From assembly GCA_052273625.1 (NCBI GenBank), contig DAVZHW010000008.1, forward strand, positions 5,644 to 69,643: a stretch of DNA of 64,000 nt, given 5' to 3'. The translations under genes were made by a program, and so were the position numbers. Shown here one piece after another: positions 43,575 through 52,097 of the stretch (position 1 is the first letter of the stretch; the number at the start of each line of letters is the position of its first letter). The DNA is from Fimenecus sp052273625 (GTDB lineage Bacteria > Bacillota > Clostridia > Oscillospirales > Acutalibacteraceae). The notes below the pieces were generated by a model. It was not told the DNA's origin and ran no database searches. It saw only the letters and a program-made list of their open reading frames with translations.

Positions 43575-44571
43575 TATTTTCACCGTCTTTCATTGACCGA
43601 GAAACAATATCTATAAAACCGCTGTCGATATATTTTATCGCCTGTCCAATGGCATTTTTCAATGCATAAGCATCCGATGAGCCGTGAGCCTTTATAACGG
43701 GCTTTCTAACGCCGATAAGCGGTGCTCCTCCGTACTTTTTATAGTTCATCTTTTCCTTAAACTCGTCCATTCCCGACTTTATACCGAGATACGAGAGCTT
43801 GGAAAACAGGTTTTTCATAAATATTGCTTTAATCTGATTTGTAATTGATTTTGCAACGCCCTCGTACATTTTCACGATAACATTACCCGTGAAGCCGTCG
43901 GCTACAACAACTTCCGCCTCGCCGAAAGCTATGTTTCGCACTTCGATATTTCCCGTAAAGTTTATGCTGTCAAGAGCGCTTAGTTTTTTATAGGTTTCAA
44001 CCAACATAGGAGTACCCTTTGTTTCCTCCGCACCTATGTTTGCAAGTGCGACACGAGGAGAAGATATACCCATTATCTTTTCCATATAAAGACTTCCGAG
44101 TTTCGCAAATTGGCAGAGCATATCGGGAGTACACTCAACATTTGCGCCTGTATCAACAAGTATAAACGGGCCTGCGCTTGTAGGCATAACAGCACCCAAA
44201 GCAGGGCGCTTTACGCCCTTTATTCTCTTAACAATAAGCGTACCGCCGACCAAAAGAGCACCCGTACTGCCTGCCGAAACGAAGGCGTCGCCCTCGCCCG
44301 AAGCCAATGCGTCAAGTCCCACGCCGAGCGAAGTGCCTCTTTTTGATTTGAGTATCTCCGTCGGCGGAGTCGTCATTTCAAAAACCGTATCCGCCTGCTT
44401 AATTTCAAAGGCAGAAATGTCAAGTGAATTATCCTTTGCGCATTTTTCGATTTTATCCCTGTCGCCTGTAAGTATTATATCAATGCCGAATTCTTTTCTT
44501 GCCTCGATACAGCCCTTTATTATTTCAAGCGGTGCATTATCTCCGCCGAAAGCGTCAACAATTATCTTCAT
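43567..44571 (-). CDS. plsX: Phosphate acyltransferase PlsX
   Basis: 334 residues. Makes acyl-phosphate from acyl-ACP for phospholipid synthesis. MKIIVDAFGGDNAPLEIIKG, SAGSTGALLVGG and FTGNVIVKMYEG are family motifs. Conserved neighbour of rnc. It overlaps trmFO by 4 bp. acpP, often between plsX and rnc, is absent here. Confidence 0.97.
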   Translation of the reverse strand: MKIIVDAFGGDNAPLEIIKGCIEARKEFGIDIILTGDRDKIEKCAKDNSLDISAFEIKQADTVFEMTTPPTEILKSKRGTSLGVGLDALASGEGDAFVSAGSTGALLVGGTLIVKRIKGVKRPALGAVMPTSAGPFILVDTGANVECTPDMLCQFAKLGSLYMEKIMGISSPRVALANIGAEETKGTPMLVETYKKLSALDSINFTGNIEVRNIAFGEAEVVVADGFTGNVIVKMYEGVAKSITNQIKAIFMKNLFSKLSYLGIKSGMDEFKEKMNYKKYGGAPLIGVRKPVIKAHGSSDAYALKNAIGQAIKYIDSGFIDIVSRSMKDGENND

Positions 44572-45878
44572 ATACCGTTCTCTCCTTTGAACGACTCCAA
44601 GTCGCCCATAGCCCTTTTAGCCAATGCCATATATCTTTCGCTTTTATCCCTTATCTTATCGGGAAGCGGCGGCAAAACACCGAAATTTGCACCCATCGGC
44701 TGAAAATTCTTAACCGTTTCGTCGCTTATATACCGTGAAAGTGCGCCTATCATAGTCGTTTCGGGCAAAGTAAGTGTTTCTTTGCCTAAAAGTCTGCGAG
44801 CACAGTTAAATCCTGCCATAATTCCCGATGCCGCCGACTCCATATACCCCTCAACGCCTGTTATCTGACCTGCAAAGAAAATATACGGATTTTTACGCAG
44901 GCTGAAATCCGAGCAAAGATATTCAGGCGAATTTATAAATGTATTCCTGTGCATTACACCGTAACGCAAAAATTCCGCATTATGAAGCGCAGGGAACATT
45001 GAAAACACCCTTTTTTGTTCAAGGAATTTTAAGTTCGTCTGAAAGCCGACAAGGTTATACATAGTGCCCTGCTTATTCTCTTTTCTAAGCTGGAGATTTG
45101 CCCACGGTCTGTGTCCTGTTTTAGGGTCAACAAGACCTACGGGCTTTAACGGTCCGTAACGCATTGTATCCTTGCCGCGGGAAGCCAAAACCTCAATAGG
45201 CATACAGCCCTCATATACATCCTTTCTCTTGTCAAAGGAATGAAGCTCTGCGCTCTCCGCCGAAATAATCGCCTCATAAAAAGCCTCATACTGCTCTTTG
45301 TTCATAGGGCAATTTATATAGTCGTCCTCGCCTCCCCTGTCATATCTCGACTGCGTAAAGGCGAAGTCCATATCCACGCTGTCAGCCGATACAATCGGAG
45401 CAGCCGCATCATAGAATGAAAGTCCGTTTTGACACAATGAATGTATCGTTCCTGAAATGCCGTCGCTCGCCAAAGGTCCTGCCGCAATAATTACGGCATC
45501 AGCCTCGGGCAAGTCCGTTACTTCTTTGTTTATGATTTTTATATTTTTACAAGCCTTGATTTTCTCTGTTACAGCCTTTGAAAAAAGCTCTCTGTCAACA
45601 GCCAAAGCGCCGCCTGCCGGGACAGCCGTTTCAAGTGCCGTCTCAACGCAAACGGAAGAAAAGGTACGCATTTCCTCCTTCAAAAGGCCTGCCGCCGAAT
45701 TGAGCCTTTGCGCCTTCAAGGAGTTTGAGCATACAAGCTCTGCGAATAAATCTGTTTTATGCGCAGGAGAATGCTTCTCGGGCTTCATCTCGTAAAGCTC
45801 CGCTTCAATCCCTGCCATATTCAGTTGCCACGCCGCCTCGCACCCTGCAAGGCCTGCGCCGATAACAGCTGCTTTCAT
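44568..45878 (-). CDS. trmFO: Folate-dependent tRNA m5U54 methyltransferase TrmFO
   Basis: 436 residues. A flavoprotein that methylates U54 of tRNA T-loops using methylenetetrahydrofolate. AAVIGAGLAGCEAAWQLNMAG is the FAD site; PAHKTDLFAELVCSNSLKA and PETTMIGALSRYI are family signatures. It lies one base after topA, the usual Firmicute gene order. Confidence 0.96.
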   Translation of the reverse strand: MKAAVIGAGLAGCEAAWQLNMAGIEAELYEMKPEKHSPAHKTDLFAELVCSNSLKAQRLNSAAGLLKEEMRTFSSVCVETALETAVPAGGALAVDRELFSKAVTEKIKACKNIKIINKEVTDLPEADAVIIAAGPLASDGISGTIHSLCQNGLSFYDAAAPIVSADSVDMDFAFTQSRYDRGGEDDYINCPMNKEQYEAFYEAIISAESAELHSFDKRKDVYEGCMPIEVLASRGKDTMRYGPLKPVGLVDPKTGHRPWANLQLRKENKQGTMYNLVGFQTNLKFLEQKRVFSMFPALHNAEFLRYGVMHRNTFINSPEYLCSDFSLRKNPYIFFAGQITGVEGYMESAASGIMAGFNCARRLLGKETLTLPETTMIGALSRYISDETVKNFQPMGANFGVLPPLPDKIRDKSERYMALAKRAMGDLESFKGENGI

Positions 45879-48008
45879 TTATTCTTCCTCTTTTTTAGTT
45901 CTTTTCTTACGCTCTGCCTTTTTCTCAAAGCCGCATTTCTCATCAAGGCATACAAGCAAGCCGCCCTTACGCTTGAACAAAGACTTTCCGCACTGCGGAC
46001 AAATCTCGTCGGTAGGCTTATCCCAAGTCATAAATGTACATTTAGGATAATTGTCACAACCGTAGAAAGCATAGCCTCTCTTTGATTTCTTTTCGATTAC
46101 ATTGCCGCCGCATACGGGACATTTTGCATTTGTCTGAACAACATAGGGCTTTGTGGTTTTGCACTCGGGATAGCCGGGGCACGCAAGGAATTTACCGAAT
46201 CTGCCGACCTTAACGACCATCATTCTTCCGCATTTTTCGCACGGAATATCGGTAACATCCTCTTTAAGCTGAATTTTAACGCCCGACATCTCCTCCTTAG
46301 CCTTTTCGAGTGTTTTCTCGAAGCCGTCATAGAAGGTGTGGAGCATTTTTATATAGTCAACCTCGCCGCTTTCAACCTTATCGAGATCAGACTCCATATT
46401 TGCGGTGAATTTAACATTTACTATATTCGGGAACTGCTGCTTGAGCAGGTTGACAACCGCCTCGCCAAGCTCGGTGGGCTTCAGCTGCTTTTGCTCTCTT
46501 ACGACATACTCTCTTGAAAGAATTGTCGAAACGATAGAAACGTAGGTACTCGGTCTGCCGACACCCGTTTCCTCAAGAGCCTTGATAAGAGCCGCTTCGG
46601 TATATCTTGCAGGCGGCTGTGTAAAGTGCTGATTTCCGTCAAGTGATTTGAGCTTGAGAATATCATTTTCCTTTATCGGAGGAAGAACGCTCTCGGCGTC
46701 CTCGTCATCATCTGTAGAAACCTCATAAAGCTTTGTGTAACCGTCAAATTTAACAGTATAGCCCGAAGCCGAAAACTCGCAGAACTTACCGTCCGCCAAA
46801 TCCTTTTCGGTCGCAGCCTTAATTCCTACCTTTACGGTGTCCTGAATGCAGGCAGCCATAAGACTTGCCATAAAACGCTTCCAAATAAGCGAATAAAGCT
46901 TGAACTGCTCAACGGTAAGGCTGTCCTTTACCTTGTCAGGAGAGAGCGACGGAGTTGTAGGTCTGATTGCCTCGTGTCCGTCCTGTGCATTTGCCTTTGT
47001 TTTGAAATATCTCGGCTTGTCGGGAAGATAATCCTTACCGTAGGTCTCCGTGATATATTCATTAGCAGCCGCACGAGCCTCCTCGGAGATACGAAGCGAG
47101 TCGGTTCTCATATAGGTTATAAGACCCATTGTACCTACACCCTTGATTTCCATACCTTCGTAAAGCTCTTGTGCTATCTTCATAGTCTTTCTGCCCTGAT
47201 AGCCGAGTTTTCTCGAAGCGTCCTGCTGAAGCGTAGAGGTTGTAAACGGAGGTGCCGGCTGACGTCTCCTTGTTCCCTCTTTAACGGAAGCAACCGTGTA
47301 CTGTGCGCCGTCAAGTCTGTTCAAGTATGCGTCTGCCTGAGCCTTATCGGTAATTTTAACCTTGCCCGTTTCATCGCCTGTAAACGAAGCGGCAAAAGCC
47401 TTTCTTGAACCGGGTGCCGTGAGCTTTGCGTCAAGAGTCCAATACTCCTCAGGTACAAAAGCACGGATTTCTTCTTCCCTGTCAACAATAAGACGAACGG
47501 CAACAGACTGAACTCTGCCTGCCGAAAGTCCTTTTCTGATTTTCTGCGAAACAAACGGGCTTAATTTATAACCGACAAGTCTGTCGAGTATTCTTCTTGC
47601 CTGCTGTGCGTCAACAAGATCAAGGTCGATTTTCTCGGGATGCTCGATGCCCTTTACAACGCTTGTCTTGTTAATTTCATTAAACTTAACTCTGTTTTTA
47701 TCGTCTGTATCAAGACCCAAAACAGTTGCAAGATGCCAAGAAATAGCTTCTCCCTCACGGTCGGGGTCGGTTGCGAGATATACGCCGTCCGATTCCTTTA
47801 CCATTTCCTTAAGCTCTTTTACAAGCTTTTCCTTACCCTTAACTATCGCATACTTGGGAGCAAAGTCATTTTTAACATCAACGCTGAGCCTTGACGAGGG
47901 CAAATCTCTGATATGACCTACGGAAGCGGTAACCTTATAGTCCTTGCCGAGGTATTTCTGAATTGTCTTTGCCTTTGACGGAGACTCAACTATTACTAAT
48001 TTCGACAT
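45879..48008 (-). CDS. topA: DNA topoisomerase I
   Basis: 709 residues. Type IA topoisomerase that relaxes negative supercoils. TOPRIM at the N-terminus: LVIVESPSKAKTI and ATDPDREGEAISWHL. The active tyrosine is in MGLITYMRTDS near residue 300. Three C-terminal zinc-ribbon repeats are seen (CEKCGRM...CPGYPEC, CPVCGG...CDNYPKC, CPQCGK...CLDEKC). A lysine-rich tail ends the protein. Confidence 0.98.
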   Translation of the reverse strand: MSKLVIVESPSKAKTIQKYLGKDYKVTASVGHIRDLPSSRLSVDVKNDFAPKYAIVKGKEKLVKELKEMVKESDGVYLATDPDREGEAISWHLATVLGLDTDDKNRVKFNEINKTSVVKGIEHPEKIDLDLVDAQQARRILDRLVGYKLSPFVSQKIRKGLSAGRVQSVAVRLIVDREEEIRAFVPEEYWTLDAKLTAPGSRKAFAASFTGDETGKVKITDKAQADAYLNRLDGAQYTVASVKEGTRRRQPAPPFTTSTLQQDASRKLGYQGRKTMKIAQELYEGMEIKGVGTMGLITYMRTDSLRISEEARAAANEYITETYGKDYLPDKPRYFKTKANAQDGHEAIRPTTPSLSPDKVKDSLTVEQFKLYSLIWKRFMASLMAACIQDTVKVGIKAATEKDLADGKFCEFSASGYTVKFDGYTKLYEVSTDDDEDAESVLPPIKENDILKLKSLDGNQHFTQPPARYTEAALIKALEETGVGRPSTYVSIVSTILSREYVVREQKQLKPTELGEAVVNLLKQQFPNIVNVKFTANMESDLDKVESGEVDYIKMLHTFYDGFEKTLEKAKEEMSGVKIQLKEDVTDIPCEKCGRMMVVKVGRFGKFLACPGYPECKTTKPYVVQTNAKCPVCGGNVIEKKSKRGYAFYGCDNYPKCTFMTWDKPTDEICPQCGKSLFKRKGGLLVCLDEKCGFEKKAERKKRTKKEEE

Positions 48009-48031
48009 ATTAAAATCATCCTATACTATCA

Positions 48032-49255
48032 CTAAATTTTTTTATATTTTCTGCCGGGAAGAACCTCGATAACGCCTTGCATTTCAAGCTCGGTAATTCC
48101 CGAAAGCACCTTTACAACATTAAGTCCCGATTTTTCGACGATAGTGTCAAATTCCGTATCGCCGTCCAAAGCGGCATAGATTTTCTTTGCCGTTTCGCTT
48201 GCCGTATCGGGTAACGGCTTCGGCTCTGTTTTTACAGGCTCTGTATCGGCTTTTGATATTCTGCTTTGCTTATTTTCGGCTCTTTTTTCATAAGTATGAG
48301 TGACATTGCCCGAAAAGTCCTCTGCATTTCTCGAAAGCATAAGCGCAAACGGCTCATCTGCAAGCGAAAGGTCAAATCTTTCAGGAAATTCATCCATAAA
48401 ATCTTCAACAATTTCTTTTGCATTGAAAAGTGGCTTTGCACCGTTGTTTATTATTTCGGAAGCGCCCGAATAAGCCGAAGAAAACAAGTCCCCGGGCACA
48501 GCATAAAGCCGTCTGCCCTGTGCCAAAGCATTTTTAGCGGTTATAAGCGAACCGCTTCTCTCGCCTGCTTCAACGACAACCGTCGCAAGCGACATACCCG
48601 AAATAATCCTGTTTCGCTTCGGAAATGAAATCCTTGACGCCTGCGAAAACGGCGGAAATTCCGTTATCAAGACTCCGTTTTTCTTTATCCTGTTACGCAA
48701 ATCAGCATTTGTTTTAAGGTAATTTGTACCGAGTCCGCAGCCGAGCACCGCAACGGTTTTCTTATCCACGCTCAATGCTCCCTCGTGCGAAGCGGCATCA
48801 ATTCCGAGCGCACCGCCCGAAACTATTGTCATACCTGCAAGCGAAAGCCTTTGTGCTATTGCACCCGCAACTTTTATACCCTGTACTGATGCGTTTCTCG
48901 TTCCGACCATAGCGATATTTGACTCTGTCATAAGCGTTTCAATATCGCCGTCGGCATAAAGAACAGCCGGTAAATCTGAAACCTGCGTAAGTAAAAACGG
49001 ATATTGTTCATCTTGCGGAGTTATTATCTCCCATCCGTTTTCTTCGCAAGCTCGCATTATATTGCCCGACTCAGAGGGGCTGTGTAGGAGAAGCTTATCA
49101 ACGTGCTTTTGGTCAATAATGCCCGAAATTCGCCATTCATAGCTTCCCGCCTCATACAATTCTCTTGCAGAGCCGAAATATTCGATTATGGGTTTTATTT
49201 TAGCCCCTGTGCCGTAAGCATTTTGAAGCCAAATCCAATATTCGCAATCTCTCAT
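48032..49255 (-). CDS. dprA: DNA processing protein DprA
   Basis: 407 residues. Protects incoming single-stranded DNA and loads RecA in natural transformation. The Rossmann-like domain shows MVGTRNASVQGIKVA, VSGGALGIDAASHEGAL and GCGLGTNYLK, with ITEFPPFSQASRISFPKRNR. A linker of ~60 residues leads to the C-terminal winged helix. The ATG at 49255 overlaps the preceding stop (ATGA); a GTG five codons upstream is an alternative. Its presence does not prove competence. Confidence 0.96.
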   Translation of the reverse strand: MRDCEYWIWLQNAYGTGAKIKPIIEYFGSARELYEAGSYEWRISGIIDQKHVDKLLLHSPSESGNIMRACEENGWEIITPQDEQYPFLLTQVSDLPAVLYADGDIETLMTESNIAMVGTRNASVQGIKVAGAIAQRLSLAGMTIVSGGALGIDAASHEGALSVDKKTVAVLGCGLGTNYLKTNADLRNRIKKNGVLITEFPPFSQASRISFPKRNRIISGMSLATVVVEAGERSGSLITAKNALAQGRRLYAVPGDLFSSAYSGASEIINNGAKPLFNAKEIVEDFMDEFPERFDLSLADEPFALMLSRNAEDFSGNVTHTYEKRAENKQSRISKADTEPVKTEPKPLPDTASETAKKIYAALDGDTEFDTIVEKSGLNVVKVLSGITELEMQGVIEVLPGRKYKKI

Positions 49256-50037
49256 CTCATTATTTCCCACATTGTGATAACAGCGGCGACAGATGCATTA
49301 AGCGACTCTGCCTCGCCTTTCATTTTGATTGTAATTCTTTCCTTTGCAGTGTTTTTAACAGCCTCGGTAACACCGTTCCCCTCGTTTCCGATAACAGCTA
49401 TTACACCTGCGGAAAAATCTGTTTTGGTAATGTCACGGGCATTTTCATCGGGAACTGTTGCTGCAGTGAGCATACCGTCAGCGTTCGCCTTTTCAAGTGT
49501 TTTGCAAAGATTGTCAACAGCGATAATCGGTATGCGCAAAAGACTGCCCATTGACGCACGCAACGCCTTCGGATTATACATATCGCAGCCGCCGCATACG
49601 ATTATTCCGTCAATGCCCAAAGCCTCGGCACTCCTTGCGACAGAGCCGAGATTTTGCGGATTTTGCACATTTTCAAGCGCAATATACTTCTTTGTACTCT
49701 CGATTTCAAACGCTGTTTGGCGTTTCATTTCGACAACGCAAAAAATCCCCTGCGAATTTACTGTATCTGAAATTTTTTCCGAAACCTCGTCGGTTATCAA
49801 ATAAACGCTTTTTGCACAATCTGCAATTACGTTTGTGTAATCGGAAAATTTCGCAACAGCATCACGGGTAAAATATGCCTCTTTTATCACATATCCGCTT
49901 TTAGCCGCATCAAAGCAAAGTCTTGCGCCCTCCAAAACAAAAAGCGAGGTGCTTTTGCGTTCCCTTGAGCTTGAGACTAACCTTGCGACCGATTTAATTT
50001 TTTCATTATTTCTTGAAGTGATTTCAGTATAATTCAT
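49252..50037 (-). CDS. TrmH/SpoU-family RNA methyltransferase
   Basis: A 261-residue SPOUT methyltransferase that 2'-O-methylates rRNA or tRNA. ITSRNNEKIKSVARLVSSSR is the N-terminal substrate-binding region; LENVQNPQNLGSVARSAEAL (motif 1), VIAVIGNEGNGVTEAV (motif 2) and IKMKGEAESLNASVAAVI (motif 3, with the knot) are complete. The ATG at 50037 is chosen because the longer frame begins inside the L20-operon terminator; its ribosome site is weak. Confidence 0.93.
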   Translation of the reverse strand: MNYTEITSRNNEKIKSVARLVSSSRERKSTSLFVLEGARLCFDAAKSGYVIKEAYFTRDAVAKFSDYTNVIADCAKSVYLITDEVSEKISDTVNSQGIFCVVEMKRQTAFEIESTKKYIALENVQNPQNLGSVARSAEALGIDGIIVCGGCDMYNPKALRASMGSLLRIPIIAVDNLCKTLEKANADGMLTAATVPDENARDITKTDFSAGVIAVIGNEGNGVTEAVKNTAKERITIKMKGEAESLNASVAAVITMWEIMR

Positions 50038-50050
50038 AACACAAAAATTA

Positions 50051-50080
50051 ACCACGCCCCGAAAACAAGGCGTGGTTCCA
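50051..50080 (-). terminator. Terminator of infC-rpmI-rplT
   Basis: AACCACGCC and GGCGTGGTT pair perfectly around TTGTTTTCGGG-like loop bases and are followed by TTAATTTTTG, just after rplT. Confidence 0.85.
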
Positions 50081-50082
50081 GC

Positions 50083-50439
50083 TTATTTAAGTGCTGCTTT
50101 TGCCTGCTCTGTAAGAGCTGTGAAAGCTGCGGGATCTGAAATAGCGATTTCAGAAAGCATTTTACGGTTTAATGAAACGCCTGCCTTATTAAGACCGTTG
50201 ATGAATGTTGAGTAATTCATACCGTTCATTTTGCAAGCTGCAGAAATTCTTGTAATCCAGAGCTTTCTGAACTCTCTCTTCTTCTGCTTTCTGCCGATAT
50301 ATGCGTACTGACCTGACTTCATAACTGCCTGCTTAGCAGTCTTGAAAAGTCTTGACTTTGAGCCATAATAGCCTTTTGCGAGCTTTAATGTTTTATTTCT
50401 TCTTTTGCGAGTCATCATCGCACCTTTAATACGTGCCAT
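50083..50439 (-). CDS. rplT: 50S ribosomal protein L20
   Basis: 118 residues, standard length. MTRKRRNKTLKLAKGYYG, AYIGRKQKKREFRKLWITRI and GLNKAGVSLNRKMLSEIA are L20 signatures. L20 binds 23S rRNA early in 50S assembly and represses its own operon by binding the mRNA leader. The N-terminus (MARIKGAMMTRKRR) carries a normal basic tail. Confidence 0.98.
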   Translation of the reverse strand: MARIKGAMMTRKRRNKTLKLAKGYYGSKSRLFKTAKQAVMKSGQYAYIGRKQKKREFRKLWITRISAACKMNGMNYSTFINGLNKAGVSLNRKMLSEIAISDPAAFTALTEQAKAALK

Positions 50440-50498
50440 TTGTTATTCTACCTCCGAAAATTTGTGAAAACGGTCGAAAACCGCATTTTATTTATTGA

Positions 50499-50696
50499 TT
50501 ATTTGTAAGGAACAAGACGCTTGATCTGCTTCTGATTCGTTACATCTGCAACTGCGGTCTTGCGAAGATTTCTTTTTCTCTTTGTAGACTTCTTGTTGAG
50601 AATGTGAGACTTGTAAGCGTGTGCTCTGATCGGCTTACCGTTCTTTGATAATTTGAAGCGTTTTTTAGCTCCTGAATGTGTTTTAATTTTAGGCAT
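50499..50696 (-). CDS. rpmI: 50S ribosomal protein L35
   Basis: 65 residues: MPKIKTHSGAKKRFKLSKNG and AYKSHILNKKSTKRKRNLRK are diagnostic. A ribosome site GAGGAAAT precedes the ATG. It lies between infC and rplT in the conserved order. Confidence 0.98.
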   Translation of the reverse strand: MPKIKTHSGAKKRFKLSKNGKPIRAHAYKSHILNKKSTKRKRNLRKTAVADVTNQKQIKRLVPYK

Positions 50697-50725
50697 TTCT
50701 ATTTCCTCCTGAATGATTTGTTTAC

Positions 50726-51250
50726 TTATTTGGTTTTAGCGTTCAACGGTGCTAAGAACATAAGCATTTGTCTGCCTTCGAGCTTTGCGGGCTTTTCAAC
50801 TGATGAAAGCTCCGAGCAAACCTCGGCAAACTTTTTCATTGTTTCCTCGCCGATTTGCGGATGAGCCATCTCGCGTCCTCTGAAACGAATTGAAACCTTG
50901 ACCTTATGACCGGTCTTTAAGAATTTCATCGCCTGATTAGCCTTCGTATCGAAATCGTGCGTGTCGATATTGAGAGAAAGTCTGATTTCCTTTGTCTCGA
51001 TTATACGTTGGTTCTTCTTTGACTCCTTCTCTTTCTTCGTCTGCTCAAATCTGTATTTGCCGTAGTCCATAATCTTGCACACGGGAGGCTGAGCCTGGGG
51101 CGCAATTTTAACGAGGTCAAGGTTTTTCTCCTCAGCCTTTTTAAGGGCTTCCTTAGCGGACATAATACCTAACTGTTCTCCGTCCGCAGAGATAACTCTG
51201 ACTTCCTTATCACGGATTTCTTCATTGAGTTGCATTTCTTTGACAGCGAT
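50726..51250 (-). CDS. infC: Translation initiation factor IF-3 with a probable AUC start
   Basis: An ATG at 51235 gives 169 residues, but the better-placed AGGAG site lies 8 bases before an in-frame ATC at 51250, giving MAVKEMQLNEEIRDKEVRV, the same start position as B. subtilis IF-3 (ISKDFIINEQIR). Rare start codons (AUU/AUC/AUA) are the rule in infC because IF-3 rejects them and so represses itself. IKAPQAQPPVCKIMDYGKY-type and KKNQRIIETKEIRL motifs are present in the body. Confidence 0.93.
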   Translation of the reverse strand: MAVKEMQLNEEIRDKEVRVISADGEQLGIMSAKEALKKAEEKNLDLVKIAPQAQPPVCKIMDYGKYRFEQTKKEKESKKNQRIIETKEIRLSLNIDTHDFDTKANQAMKFLKTGHKVKVSIRFRGREMAHPQIGEETMKKFAEVCSELSSVEKPAKLEGRQMLMFLAPLNAKTK

Positions 51251-51391
51251 GGATAATCACTCCTAAACAATAAATTAAAGCGTGAACAAAAACCGTTCAC
51301 GCTCAATACACACAATAAGACCGTAGCCTTAAAAGTATTGACCTGTTTCATTAAAAATCACAGGTGAGAACGGGTGTTCTTCTTTGTTGTG
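51251..51391 (-). ncRNA. L20-type ribosomal leader of infC-rpmI-rplT
   Basis: A ~140-base leader between a consensus promoter and infC. It contains GAAGAACACCCGTTCTCACC, a stretch I associate with Firmicute infC/L20 leaders, and near its end a strong hairpin (AGCGTGAAC with GTTCACGCT, about 51277-51302) followed by TTTAATTT, an attenuator. It is expected to let L20 control termination before infC. The fold was judged by eye. Confidence 0.65.
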
Positions 51392-51396
51392 CAGAT

Positions 51397-51425
51397 ATTA
51401 TACTAAAACGCAAGCCGTTTGTCAA
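51397..51425 (-). promoter_or_regulatory. Promoter of infC-rpmI-rplT
   Basis: Consensus TTGACA and TATAAT with a 17-bp spacer on the minus strand, just past the ydcF stop codon. Confidence 0.9.
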
Positions 51426-51429
51426 GCGT

Positions 51430-51999
51430 TTATTTCAAAAGTGTTCCGAGAAACGCAAGCCACTCCCTGACAATAGACGTAAAGAGCGAAAACGGCTTTG
51501 ATTTTGAGCTTATATTATACGGCTCTATCCCGTTTCGCTTTGCAAGCAGGGTCGAACGGAGCTGATGAAATTCGGAGGTTATTATAACCGCTTCATTGCC
51601 CAAGCTGTTTTCATCCATTATTCTTTTTGAAAAGAGCATATTTTCAGCCGTCGAGGTTGATTTGTCCTCAAGAATAATTCGCTCCGCAGAAATCCCCTTT
51701 TCTGCAAGAGAATTTCTTATAGCCTCGGCTTCGGATATGTTTTCGTCGTCGCCCTTGCCGCCCGAAGCTATTACGACGGCATTTTCGTTTGCCGAAAGAT
51801 ATTTATATGCCGCCGCAATACGGTTTTCGAGCATTTCACTCGGTGTTTTGTCATTTACCTTACAGCCCAAAATGATTGCAGGCGTGTTTTTGGGTATGTT
51901 CTTCGGCTCTGCCTTGAAAGACAGAATTTTAACCGTAACCGCAGTACAGTAAGCCGCAAAAATTATTAGAATTATCAAAAGAAATTTAAGCAACGCCAT
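51430..51999 (-). CDS. YdcF/SanA-family membrane protein (DUF218)
   Basis: 189 residues. An N-terminal transmembrane helix (LLKFLLIILIIFAAYCTAV) precedes a DUF218 domain with AIILGCKVNDKTPSEMLENR, VIASGGKGDDENISEAEAI, and ILEDKSTSTAENMLFSK and VIITSEFHQLR. Family members are linked to envelope integrity and vancomycin tolerance; the biochemical activity is not known. Confidence 0.9.
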   Translation of the reverse strand: MALLKFLLIILIIFAAYCTAVTVKILSFKAEPKNIPKNTPAIILGCKVNDKTPSEMLENRIAAAYKYLSANENAVVIASGGKGDDENISEAEAIRNSLAEKGISAERIILEDKSTSTAENMLFSKRIMDENSLGNEAVIITSEFHQLRSTLLAKRNGIEPYNISSKSKPFSLFTSIVREWLAFLGTLLK

Positions 52000-52097
52000 A
52001 CCGCCCTTTTATTTTTATTTCGTATATAGTAAAACTCCAAACGACATACCTATTATATTATCGAAACGACTTAAAAATCACACAACCGCAAATCTGC

